A stretch of DNA of 64,000 nt from assembly GCF_003970675.1 (NCBI RefSeq), contig NZ_CP034562.1:2170001-2234000 (forward strand), in the 5' to 3' direction. Shown here in pieces: positions 27,701 through 34,478 of the stretch. Made by a program: the position numbers and the translations under genes. Numbering within the stretch: the stretch's first letter is position 1; every line of letters begins with the position of its first letter. The notes under the pieces were generated by a model. The model saw only the letters and a list, made by a program, of their open reading frames with translations, did no database searches and was not told where the DNA came from. Source of the DNA: Flammeovirga pectinis. GTDB lineage: Bacteria > Bacteroidota > Bacteroidia > Cytophagales > Flammeovirgaceae.

Positions 27701-28218
27701 TTGTAATGCCACTGCTCATTAAGAAGTGGATCATCCGTATTCATACGTTTTAATAATTTTTCAGGATCAATGATTTTCGGTTGCTCATTAGGCCTAGAGA
27801 GTTGATGAACACACTTGGTAATCTCAAAACCGTCATAGCTTTTAAAAGCATTTGCTACTTCTGATGGATCTTGATTGCCACTATAAACAAATTCATACCA
27901 AAGATGTAATCCATACTTTCTGTGTCTTTCCTCTAATTTTGGTGAATATGGAAATACTCTATTTACTTGAAGAACATGAAAGTCAGCGCAGATTTCATCA
28001 AGTAAAATTTCTCCCATTTGTAATGTCCCATCAGACATTCTAGACTGTTTTAATGCCAAGAAAGAACTCTCTACATTTGTTTTTAATTTCACCCTAATAA
28101 CTTGGGGTACAATATCTTTTTTTGTTATACCTTGAGCAGATACTGTTTGCTTTAACATTATGACTCCTAAGAGAATAATAGTTAGTATAAAAAAAGTACG
28201 GGAAGATTGAAGTTTCAT
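21727..28218 (-). CDS. Secreted subtilisin-like (S8) protease, giant, with T9SS sorting domain
   Basis: This 2163-residue surface or extracellular serine protease has a signal peptide (1-29, SAQG), a propeptide to about 160, and an S8 catalytic domain (about 195-490) with Asp207 (VAVMDGG), His261 (NHGTHVGG), oxyanion Asn369 (FFAAGNN) and Ser438 (GTSMACPHVSG). A long array of beta-sandwich segments follows, of ASH/choice-of-anchor-D and Ig-like type, with repeated DGDTLTY-like and VSDG-like phrases. The last 80 residues are a type A T9SS domain starting KLYPNPATT and ending KRLTIQ. The triad is intact. It is monocistronic, lying between nrdA and a copy of the nrdA terminator. Confidence 0.95.
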   Translation of the reverse strand: MKLQSSRTFFILTIILLGVIMLKQTVSAQGITKKDIVPQVIRVKLKTNVESSFLALKQSRMSDGTLQMGEILLDEICADFHVLQVNRVFPYSPKLEERHRKYGLHLWYEFVYSGNQDPSEVANAFKSYDGFEITKCVHQLSRPNEQPKIIDPEKLLKRMNTDDPLLNEQWHYNNTGQTNGTLGADISLLEAWETTMGSDQVIVAVMDGGIDYSHLDLEDNMWINSGEIPDNGIDDDNNGYIDDIYGYNFADGNDSIDPDNHGTHVGGTISASNNNGIGVAGVAGGNEASGGVRLMSCEVFSPNSSGGFAQAFVYAADNGALIAQNSWGYTSPGYADQEILDAIDYFIAEAGQYEGSPMQGGIVFFAAGNNDSDLDYYPGYYEPVVAVGATNHNNQKSWYSNYGDWVDVSAPGGETNREEEGVLSTLPNNLYGFYQGTSMACPHVSGIAALALSNLTATITNEDLRELLESSTDPLDNLPSQYLGKMGSGLLNAHLAVEAMPVYYQITPLDTLLILNQEGSITQTIDITNQMDTTLTLAFTTSESYASIGSELIVLQPNESESVDVILDGTGLTTGNYDLDIIVRVNDSKTKVLKWEVDVVTAPQMVAGSSLHFGSLYLGYGNTQYLEFVNRTYSYLTITDFETVLPDYIIHSDTLIVGPYQNGFLEVEFNPISDGDRSTVLTMTTNDPNISNYSVDLIGLGNGTTPPTIVVPDSIIIQHLTPVKDSITFDLINDGNDTLTYAIEDSLINSEVPLLASQYLNENLKKGEESKIQGHQVVYGFGNDTESEYTWIDSEESNSVVYDWIDLANDPEATVFPSNDDTYYTYIFDAFSFGFYDNHYNKMEISTNGTISFINQFVSFSYSELPNYEIGSNIIAPYWRDLVMNAIYVKEFNNYVVIQYQGYYYNNLNLGVEFEVILNKNGNIKYQYKETQETSYSVGMQKLGGTEGMTIAYNTNYLQDSLAIEINRNSFIESITPRIGDLAGQTSELIQINYNAEKTYKEGSSIQARVLIQTNDPATPIDEIFIEVQYGGPILTYTDSSFSLVSYIDTIKHDTLMLYNDGYLPLEINDITSSSSSILLENSSLTIAPKDSMALAFSFSTLEKNEYSETINFSTNESTNQIINIDLDYTIWNAYPHLVLNHQEDSLSVVVLRDSEVTQPFTLTNDGEDTVSYNISVRQRRSDLSTSLSLPKAVRPKQLLRKGIPHNGIIPEQFRREDFRSNNLKRYFEIQDQAAFGYLYDHFEGSSGYASILPEDTSSLTKYLFGPMKYDFVGAGEYISSLDKFIEFDISGAFYIIDPVTEEVSEQGVLDINNINGAAYDVNSDELYICTGSKLFLFNLENFSLTEIGTFGISDLYMISLSFDGQSNLYGIDVFNNTLLKIDTSGANVEEVGYIGFISNFGSGLGWDAANDRMVMASFDYDNYFFNFRQLDLQSGNSIILGDDLGSDYQFGWIAFQNQGGVSFDVSEGKLAPGDSQIINFTKDTNGMRAGDYLYDIEINSNDQLQPHREIPALISIVDLDASANKIEFDSVANGYNKTEELYIVNNSAVSIYVDSISITNDAYTVNSQIGLLQPQDSILLNVIFQPLIEGVVLFEGDLLIHFENVSNIIQLSGRSYDNSLPELVRPIEELVIEKNNFKVIDLTQHFYDINLDTIEYQIDLDKENVVESSIENNNQLVIFGKNPGVVDLNIKISDILGTIEVNFPVIVSVPDFNPPAILDSISELRFNLNSNLKYLVSDHFSLTSETTITYSLQEKENSILIAEIDDEGLITITSSETGLDTLYVVASNGGDESILPVPIKVLPDNEINKIFIGETYSISLDTLITNIEGLEYSYSFDTIGVVAFSEEDNLLNIYGISQGDIEVTILATNGTFLASLTYPYHVKSSLLILDTLISTEVQYEDSINYDLSQHFTYEGNVEIGIGLTSAEVENASFIIEDQTNVIIIGENVGIQTYTVFLTVDGDTSTLEFEVEVTGKNYSPEISQKFTEVVLMIDEYVIFDLNNHISDINGDSLVYSLGSFDLTKVDAFITNDQHLMIFGIEEGTTSLPLIVSDGKLDLEVTLEIIVNKDIISNLISSSSTGVKLYPNPATTITTILVEVDQPTSIYLNVTDLSGKKLFTKSWGNVPQGTFKHMVDVSNLVSGIYIISITSEDGKTLTKRLTIQ

Positions 28219-28453
28219 TAGTGATAATTATAGCATTAGAAATATTGTTTTTAGTTTATTAGATATAATGAAGATTTAGTAACAAATACCATCTGTTAAT
28301 CAATTATGATTAATTACAAATATTTAATGATATACAGCAATATGGCTTTAGTCGTTAGTTGTTTGCTATTGTAATCTCTTATTTATAAATAAAAAACGTC
28401 TCAAAAGTATTAATAATAATATAACTTAACAAGTTTAATATTTCTACTTAACA
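28219..28453 (-). other. Intergenic promoter region of the subtilase
   Basis: This AT-rich stretch between the subtilase start and the nrdA terminator repeat should hold the subtilase promoter on the minus strand. I see no good TTTG / TAnnTTTG pair and no structured RNA. Confidence 0.4.
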
Positions 28454-28519
28454 AAAAAAGCTGTTAAGTATGAATTACTTCATTACTTAACAGCTTTACT
28501 TTTTATAATTGTATTTCTT
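28454..28519 (-). repeat. 65-nt repeat, copy 2 (contains the nrdA terminator)
   Basis: This is the direct partner of 21521-21585 and ends 8 nt before the nrdA stop codon. It has one extra T and one substitution compared with copy 1. Confidence 0.9.
28457..28497 (-). terminator. Intrinsic terminator of nrdBA
   Basis: The 14-bp stem is the same as at 21524-21564 and is followed by a run of seven T on the minus strand. It lies about 30 nt past the nrdA stop. Confidence 0.85.
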
Positions 28520-28527
28520 AGTTATTT

Positions 28528-30216
28528 CTAACCTTCACAAGAAACACATGTATCTTGAGTTACATTCATTTGTGTTCTCAATATACTCTCGCTTCTTTGG
28601 TAATATAAAGTCTTCACTCCTAAAGCGTGCGCTTCTAACATTACTGAATTTATATCTTTTACAGATGTTGTTGGAGGGAAATTAAGATTTAAACTCTGAG
28701 ATTGATCTAAGAATGTTTGTCTTAATGCCGCTTGACGTACAATTTGCATCTGATTAATTTCCTTGAATGTTAGGAACAGTTCTTTTTCTTCTGCAGTTAA
28801 ACCACCAATATTCTGTACTGAACCTCCATCTGCTAGAATTTGTTTCCATACATCAGATGTATTCAATCCTTTTTCATCAAGTAATTCTTCTAATTGCTTG
28901 TTTTTACGTGTAAATGCTCCTTTTGCAGAGTCCATTACATAATAATTACTAGCAATTGGTTCAATACCTGTACTGTACCCTCCTGCAATCAATGCATTAG
29001 ATGTAGTTGGAGCAACAGTTAATAGTGTTGTATTTCTTCTACCAGTATCCATCATTACTTTAGGTTCGCCGTAAGCTACTGCTAACTTTTCTGATGCTCT
29101 AATAGATTGTTCTTTAATTTGTTTGAAGATGATTCTTGTCCAAGAATCTGCTGCAATACCTACAAAAGGAATCTTTTTCTTTTGTAAGAAACTATGCCAA
29201 CCTAATACTCCAAGACCTAAAGCTCTATGGTTTTTAGCAAAATTAACTGCTCTTTCCATGTGCTCAATTCCTGTTGCTTTTTCTATAAATTCTTCCATTA
29301 CTGCATCTAAGAAGAAAGTTGCTGTCTCTACTAAGTCAGTATCTTTCCACTCATCATAACGCACTAAATTTAGAGACGATAAACAACATACAAACGATTC
29401 ATCTTCGCTTGAAGGTAACATAATTTCAGAACATAAATTTGAAGCTTTAATCTCCATATTCTGATCTTTGTACCATCTTGGACGCTGATTATTTGCATTG
29501 TCTTTGTAAAGAATATAAGGGATACCTTTTTCTATACGCGACTTTAAAACTTTTGCCCAAACTTCACGGCTTCTTCTATCACCTTCCCTAACTTTTTGAA
29601 TAAAATTATCGGAAACAGAAACGCCCATAAATATATTTTGAATTGATTTCCCGACATCTTTAATTGTCAAAAATTCATCAATATCTGCGTGTTCAACATC
29701 TAAATATGCAGCAAGCATACCTCTTCGAGTATTCCCTTGGTTTGTTCCGTTGATTACAGAATCAAACATTTCTAAGAAAGGATATACACCATTACTTGTT
29801 CCGTTGTTAGTAATTTCTGCACCACGAGGACGAACATCTGATACGTTAATTGAAGTACCTCCTCCAATCTTTGACATCATCATCACTTCTGCTAAAGTAG
29901 AACCAATACCTGCAATACTATCTGGTACATAACTACCAAAACAACTAATTGGCAAACCTCTTTCTGTGCCCATGTTAGACCACACAGGAGAAGCAGGACA
30001 TAAATAGTTATTCCATATAGCATCAAAGAATCTCTTCTCGAAATCAGGACGTTTTAATTTAGCTGCAGCAGATTTAGAAATACGTGTAACAGCATCTCGT
30101 ACTGTTTCACCTTCTAATAAATAACCGTTTTTTAGTGTTTGCAAGCCTTCGCTTGTCATCCATTTTGGGTGAGGATCTAATTGTGAAACTTCCGGTGCAG
30201 TGTTAATTTCTGACAT
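28528..30216 (-). CDS. nrdA: Class I ribonucleotide reductase, alpha (large) subunit
   Basis: The catalytic subunit reduces ribonucleoside diphosphates to dNDPs aerobically. At 562 residues it is short for NrdA because no N-terminal ATP-cone is present. Visible residues are Cys92 (PISCFGS) and Cys277 or Cys278 (FVCCLSSLNL) as the redox pair, N260-x-C262-x-E264 (NLCSEI) as the radical site and general base, and C-terminal Cys557-x-x-Cys560 for re-reduction. It lies 103 nt after nrdB on the same transcript, behind a cobalamin riboswitch. Because the beta subunit also lacks a cone, overall activity is probably not controlled by dATP through that domain. Confidence 0.95.
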   Translation of the reverse strand: MSEINTAPEVSQLDPHPKWMTSEGLQTLKNGYLLEGETVRDAVTRISKSAAAKLKRPDFEKRFFDAIWNNYLCPASPVWSNMGTERGLPISCFGSYVPDSIAGIGSTLAEVMMMSKIGGGTSINVSDVRPRGAEITNNGTSNGVYPFLEMFDSVINGTNQGNTRRGMLAAYLDVEHADIDEFLTIKDVGKSIQNIFMGVSVSDNFIQKVREGDRRSREVWAKVLKSRIEKGIPYILYKDNANNQRPRWYKDQNMEIKASNLCSEIMLPSSEDESFVCCLSSLNLVRYDEWKDTDLVETATFFLDAVMEEFIEKATGIEHMERAVNFAKNHRALGLGVLGWHSFLQKKKIPFVGIAADSWTRIIFKQIKEQSIRASEKLAVAYGEPKVMMDTGRRNTTLLTVAPTTSNALIAGGYSTGIEPIASNYYVMDSAKGAFTRKNKQLEELLDEKGLNTSDVWKQILADGGSVQNIGGLTAEEKELFLTFKEINQMQIVRQAALRQTFLDQSQSLNLNFPPTTSVKDINSVMLEAHALGVKTLYYQRSESILRTQMNVTQDTCVSCEG

Positions 30217-30319
30217 AAGTTGTGGAACTGAGGTGGTGATTTATTTGGTGTAAGTCCCCCTTATCATTTATAACTAAAGGAATTAAAAATGATAAGAGGA
30301 TATATAGAGAAAATTTCTA

Positions 30320-31297
30320 TTAAAATAAGTCGTCTGCTGTTACAGATTGTGACTTTTTAGTATATTCTGTTGGTCTAACTGCGAAGAAATCATCATGAGC
30401 ATGACCAAATACTTCTTCATCAAACCATTGCATTTCTTTAAGTACTTCTTGATCTACTTCAAAGATTGCTTTTAATCCAATTTCAGTTAAACTTTTATTT
30501 AACCTATCGCGCATAAAGTGAATTAATTGATTAACCGGTAAGAAAGGCATTTCTCCTTTTTCAAAAATCCCAGTCAATAAACGAACTTCAACGTCATGTG
30601 ATATTTTTGCAGCTTCATAAATACTTTCTTGCAACTCTGTAGTATTTAACTCAGGGTATTCTGCAATTAATGTATTATATAACCACATTCCTGCACGAGC
30701 GTGTGAATTTTCGTCTTTTGCACTCCACTTAATAATGTTACCAATTCCTTTTAGTTCGTTTTTGAACTTTTTAAAGGATAGTAAAATTGCAAATTGAGAA
30801 AATAGATTTACGTTTTCCGTAAAACAAGAAAATATTGCGATGCTTTGTAATAATGCAGTTGGCGTTGGTTTACCTGTTTCATCAACAGTTACTTTAGAAA
30901 GCATTTCTAAACGCTCCATTGCCGTCTCATCCTCAAGGAATTCCTCGAAATTATCAAGATCTAGAAGTTCATTTAAACGAGCATATGCCGATGCGTGTCT
31001 TGCTTCATTTTCAGCAAAAGTAATTGCCATAGCAGCAATTTCAGGCTTAGGAATATATTGTCCTACAACACCCCAAAAATCGTCTTGAACATTTGTTTCA
31101 GTTTGAGCAAATGTTTTTAAAATATTTCCAATAACTTCTCTTTCATGTTCTGAAAGGTTTGTTTTGAATTGTTGAATATCCGCATCAAAATTTACTTCTG
31201 AATGTATCCAGAATGTTTGATGAATTGCATCTATAAATTCTTGTGCTTTTGGGTATTCAAAAGGTTTGTAAGCAACTCGTTTATCTAATAAACTCAT
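30320..31297 (-). CDS. nrdB: Class I ribonucleotide reductase, beta (radical) subunit
   Basis: This 325-residue ferritin-like subunit houses the dimetal site. Ligands by pattern are Glu67 (where E. coli has Asp84), Glu98 and His101 (ENEARH), Glu161, Glu196 and His199 (KDENSH). A tyrosine, Tyr105, stands at the usual radical position four residues after His101. The spacing from ligand one to ligand two (31) equals that of E. coli, so the Asp-to-Glu change looks real. Glu at the first position together with a conserved Tyr recalls the dimanganese class Id enzymes described from Flavobacterium johnsoniae; this subclass call is inference. It is the first gene after the riboswitch. Confidence 0.93.
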   Translation of the reverse strand: MSLLDKRVAYKPFEYPKAQEFIDAIHQTFWIHSEVNFDADIQQFKTNLSEHEREVIGNILKTFAQTETNVQDDFWGVVGQYIPKPEIAAMAITFAENEARHASAYARLNELLDLDNFEEFLEDETAMERLEMLSKVTVDETGKPTPTALLQSIAIFSCFTENVNLFSQFAILLSFKKFKNELKGIGNIIKWSAKDENSHARAGMWLYNTLIAEYPELNTTELQESIYEAAKISHDVEVRLLTGIFEKGEMPFLPVNQLIHFMRDRLNKSLTEIGLKAIFEVDQEVLKEMQWFDEEVFGHAHDDFFAVRPTEYTKKSQSVTADDLF

Positions 31298-31470
31298 AAA
31301 AATTAAAGTTTTTCATTTATTACAACACAGGTGATTGTTCACCTCACACAATAAAAATCTTGCTGTTGTTCACAACGCAAAGGTCTGTAGACAATAGTAA
31401 TATGTATAATTGTTATTCAGACGATTTGTTTTGGCTTTTCTTATTTTTCCCGAAGAAAATGTTCAGCACA

Positions 31471-31646
31471 CGATGGCAGGTCTTCTGGCTCAGCATTACT
31501 TGCTTATCCTTCCCATAATCATCTATGTATAGTGGATATAGTTTAAACAAGTTCTCATGCTTTACAGCTGCGGGGTCAGCATAGGATTTTCACCTAATTC
31601 CCTTTTCACCTCACATAAAAATTAAATCTTATGTTCAGCACCATCG
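31471..31646 (-). promoter_or_regulatory. Cobalamin riboswitch upstream of nrdBA
   Basis: On the minus strand the order is GGGAATTAGGTGAAAATCC, GACCCCGCAGCTGTAA, CCACT, GGGAAGGAT, then GAGCCAGAAGACCTGCC, the canonical cobalamin aptamer with its B12 box. P1 is 31641-31646 with 31471-31476. It lies about 170 nt upstream of the nrdB start. This is the cleaner match of the two cobalamin aptamers in the window. Confidence 0.95.
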
Positions 31647-32119
31647 TTCTAACAAATAAATAGTGTTTTTGGCAGTTTTGCAAGGAATTGAAGGGATGAT
31701 TTATCAAAAAAAAAATAAAAAACTTTTCTCCTAATTTACTTGACTGAATGAAAAATAGGCGCTATGTGAAGATGAACAGCACACGTTAATAAATTGCACT
31801 ATTCCAATATTTCGACAAACAACCTAAATATTGAGATTAAAAGAAATTTTGTAATACTAGCATTAAATTTCTTTAAAAAAAGTTACCTAAAAACTTGCGC
31901 TTTTACCATTGTAACTAATAACGGCTATATACATCTACCCAAAGTAGAATTTTCTACTTTTTTTAAGCCTACTCTACCTATTAAGCAAAGTGCAAAAATT
32001 AATTATTATTCTACAAGACTATGAAACTACATTTACAACTATTGTAAATTTCTTACAAAGTGAGATTCGAGGTTGATTTTTAATAAAATTAGAATACCAC
32101 ACATTTTTCTTAGAAAATT
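31647..32119. other. Intergenic region upstream of the nrdBA riboswitch
   Basis: About 470 nt of AT-rich DNA should contain the nrdBA promoter (minus strand). A 76-codon open frame at 31794-32024 has no family resemblance and looks like chance. No structured RNA was recognised. Confidence 0.5.
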
Positions 32120-32159
32120 AAAAAGGGCAACTTTTCAGATAGAAAAGTTGCCCTTTTTA
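32120..32159 (-). terminator. Terminator of the DUF748 operon
   Basis: A stem of about 17 bp (AAAAAGGGCAACTTTTC with its complement) has a 6-nt loop, with T runs on both strands. It lies 16 nt past the DUF748 stop. Confidence 0.85.
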
Positions 32160-32174
32160 AAAACTTTATATTTT

Positions 32175-34412
32175 TTACATATCCTCAATCGAATATTCAA
32201 GATCAAATAAAGGAAGACTCCCAACATTACTCCCTTCGGTTTCTTTTGCCGTTTCAATAGTTACAGCACCCTTTATTTCTGGAAGTTCATCTGCAATATA
32301 ATCTACCAAAATTCTTTGACGAGTTGCTAGTATTCTTTCCTCTAAAGAATCTGCTTTATCTTCTCCTACAAATAACCAACAAACTTCTTCTATACTAGAT
32401 GTAGAATCGACTGTTACCATAGTAGAATCCATCCTTGCATAAAGGTTATTCATAAGATATGTTCTGAAATCAATTGGGTCTGTAGCTACCTGCTTAATCG
32501 AACTAGTACTTGTTGCAATAGAATACTGATCTTCAGCATATCCTTTTACTAAATTTTCTTTCTCGTTATGACGATCTACAAATTGAACAAGTTTAACTTT
32601 AAGGTCAGGTTTTTTATCATATACTTTTTTAATAGTCTTAAGCTGTTTTATGTGCTTAGATGTAAGTAGAGTATCAGTATAATGTTTGAACTTAATATCT
32701 TTAAGGTCGTCTTCATCAACTTTAAAAATTCCTGCTAGTGCCTTAAAAGGTGCTGCAATCACCTTATTACACACATTTTTAACTACCTGCCAAATAATTC
32801 GTCCAACTCTAAATTTAGGATCATCTAAAGAGCCCTTAACGGGTACATCTAAAATAATGTCTCCATTTTTATCTTTCAATAAGAATACTGCAAACCTTAG
32901 AGGTAAACCGTAAGCATAAGATCCATCAGCTTTTCGTCCTAATTCAAAATCCTCAATTTTGATTTTATTCTCACTTACAAGGTTATTTTCTTTAATATCT
33001 GTATGACCATAATACGTCATTGCTCCTTTAAATATTGGGTAACCTGTATAGATGTTAGAGAAGAAACTAAAATCTTGAATTTGAAAATTCTCAATTACAT
33101 AATCTATGGTTACATTATAGAAGTTATTTGGTTCTATGCTTAAATCGGCTTTTAATTTACCTCTTTTATTTAAAGTACCAGTTGAATGAAATGCCCATAC
33201 CTTTTCTTCAGAACCTAGAACACCATTAAATACATTTACATCAGAAACTGCGTATTTATATTCTTTTCTTGGTATGCGCTGATCTCTATAAAGCATCTCT
33301 CCACCAATAATTGCGATAGAATCAATATGGTATTTTAATTCTGGCAAATCCTCTCCTATTGCAACAGTTCCCGTTTCTTCTACTTCAACCTCTTGCGTTT
33401 CTTCATCTAATTTAAAAAATTGAAACAGGTTATTTGTATTTTCATGTAAATCAAAGCGCATGTAAGGATGCTCCATTTTTAACAGTTCAAACTGAAAGTC
33501 ATTATTTGCAACATCAATTGATCTAAAAATAGATAATGCTCTATCAACAGCAAACACCTTTTGAGATAACGTATCTAATATTACAAGACTATCAATACTT
33601 GCTTCTCCTTTAACCAGTACATCTGTAACATGATCTGCATCTCCAACAATATTTAAAGTAGCATTAGCATATCCATCTATTGATTTCAGCTCCAAATAAT
33701 CGTTTAAATAATTTGTTAGTTTATTGATTCTTAATTGCTGTAAATCAAAATCTAGTTCATACTCGTTAGTCTTGATATTATAATCTGCTTTGAAAGCGAA
33801 AGAACCTCCATTATCCAAATCAAAACCAAAATCAACTAGTGTTTGATCGTTAGACCAAGTAATTTCTGGAATACCAATACCCACCCCTTTAAGGTTAAAT
33901 GTTTCGTTTTTTGCTAAATCTTCAAATTCAACATAACCATCATCAATAGAAATATTTCTGATGGTATATCCTATAAATGGCTCTTCTTCGTCTGTAATAA
34001 CGGGTTCTTCAATAACAATAGAGTCTGTTGTAGCGTAACGTTCAATTAGATCATCAAAATTAAATGATTCGTTATTTTGAATTACTTTTCCATAGGGGTG
34101 AACTAATTTAAGTTCTGTAAGTAGAAGTTCTCTTTTTATTAAATCTGTTAATTCAACATCAAGGTATAGTGAGTCTAAACCAATAAACTTTGTGGTATCA
34201 TCAGCTTCAAATAATCTAAAATTAGAAATTGATAACTCCCCTGTAAATATATTAAGGTCAAGTAGTTCTATAGTACTTTGCCTTCCTATTAATTCTTTAC
34301 TGTTTTTATTGAAATAATCTAGCCCTAAACTAGGTATTACGTAGCGTAATAAAACAAAAAGTACGAGTAGTATTGCTCCAGTTATTAATGGAGTTTTGAA
34401 ACGTTTGTTCAT
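32175..34412 (-). CDS. DUF748 (AsmA-like) envelope protein
   Basis: This 745-residue protein has one N-terminal membrane anchor (about residues 9-28) and then a long periplasmic part. It begins with the AsmA/DUF748 pattern: TIELLDLNIFTGELSISNFRL, then SLYLDVELTDLIKRELLL and KLVHPYGKV. Repeating beta segments follow to about residue 560. The C-terminal part, with KQLKTIKKVYDKKPDLKVKL, fits the conserved C-terminal module of DUF748 proteins. Relatives are envelope proteins related to AsmA/TamB lipid-bridge proteins. It lies 66 nt downstream of an Omp85-type barrel on the same strand, suggesting a TamA/TamB-like pairing. Confidence 0.8.
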   Translation of the reverse strand: MNKRFKTPLITGAILLVLFVLLRYVIPSLGLDYFNKNSKELIGRQSTIELLDLNIFTGELSISNFRLFEADDTTKFIGLDSLYLDVELTDLIKRELLLTELKLVHPYGKVIQNNESFNFDDLIERYATTDSIVIEEPVITDEEEPFIGYTIRNISIDDGYVEFEDLAKNETFNLKGVGIGIPEITWSNDQTLVDFGFDLDNGGSFAFKADYNIKTNEYELDFDLQQLRINKLTNYLNDYLELKSIDGYANATLNIVGDADHVTDVLVKGEASIDSLVILDTLSQKVFAVDRALSIFRSIDVANNDFQFELLKMEHPYMRFDLHENTNNLFQFFKLDEETQEVEVEETGTVAIGEDLPELKYHIDSIAIIGGEMLYRDQRIPRKEYKYAVSDVNVFNGVLGSEEKVWAFHSTGTLNKRGKLKADLSIEPNNFYNVTIDYVIENFQIQDFSFFSNIYTGYPIFKGAMTYYGHTDIKENNLVSENKIKIEDFELGRKADGSYAYGLPLRFAVFLLKDKNGDIILDVPVKGSLDDPKFRVGRIIWQVVKNVCNKVIAAPFKALAGIFKVDEDDLKDIKFKHYTDTLLTSKHIKQLKTIKKVYDKKPDLKVKLVQFVDRHNEKENLVKGYAEDQYSIATSTSSIKQVATDPIDFRTYLMNNLYARMDSTMVTVDSTSSIEEVCWLFVGEDKADSLEERILATRQRILVDYIADELPEIKGAVTIETAKETEGSNVGSLPLFDLEYSIEDM

Positions 34413-34478
34413 GAACGGAAGTGGTTAATAAAGTTTCCACAAAATTAACACATTTTCCCATAGTAAGTTAATAAATAT

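Noticed and set aside
31794-32024. A 76-codon plus-strand frame upstream of nrdBA
   Set aside because: AT-rich composition, no homology pattern or signal peptide, and no neighbour in operon distance; it looks like a chance frame.
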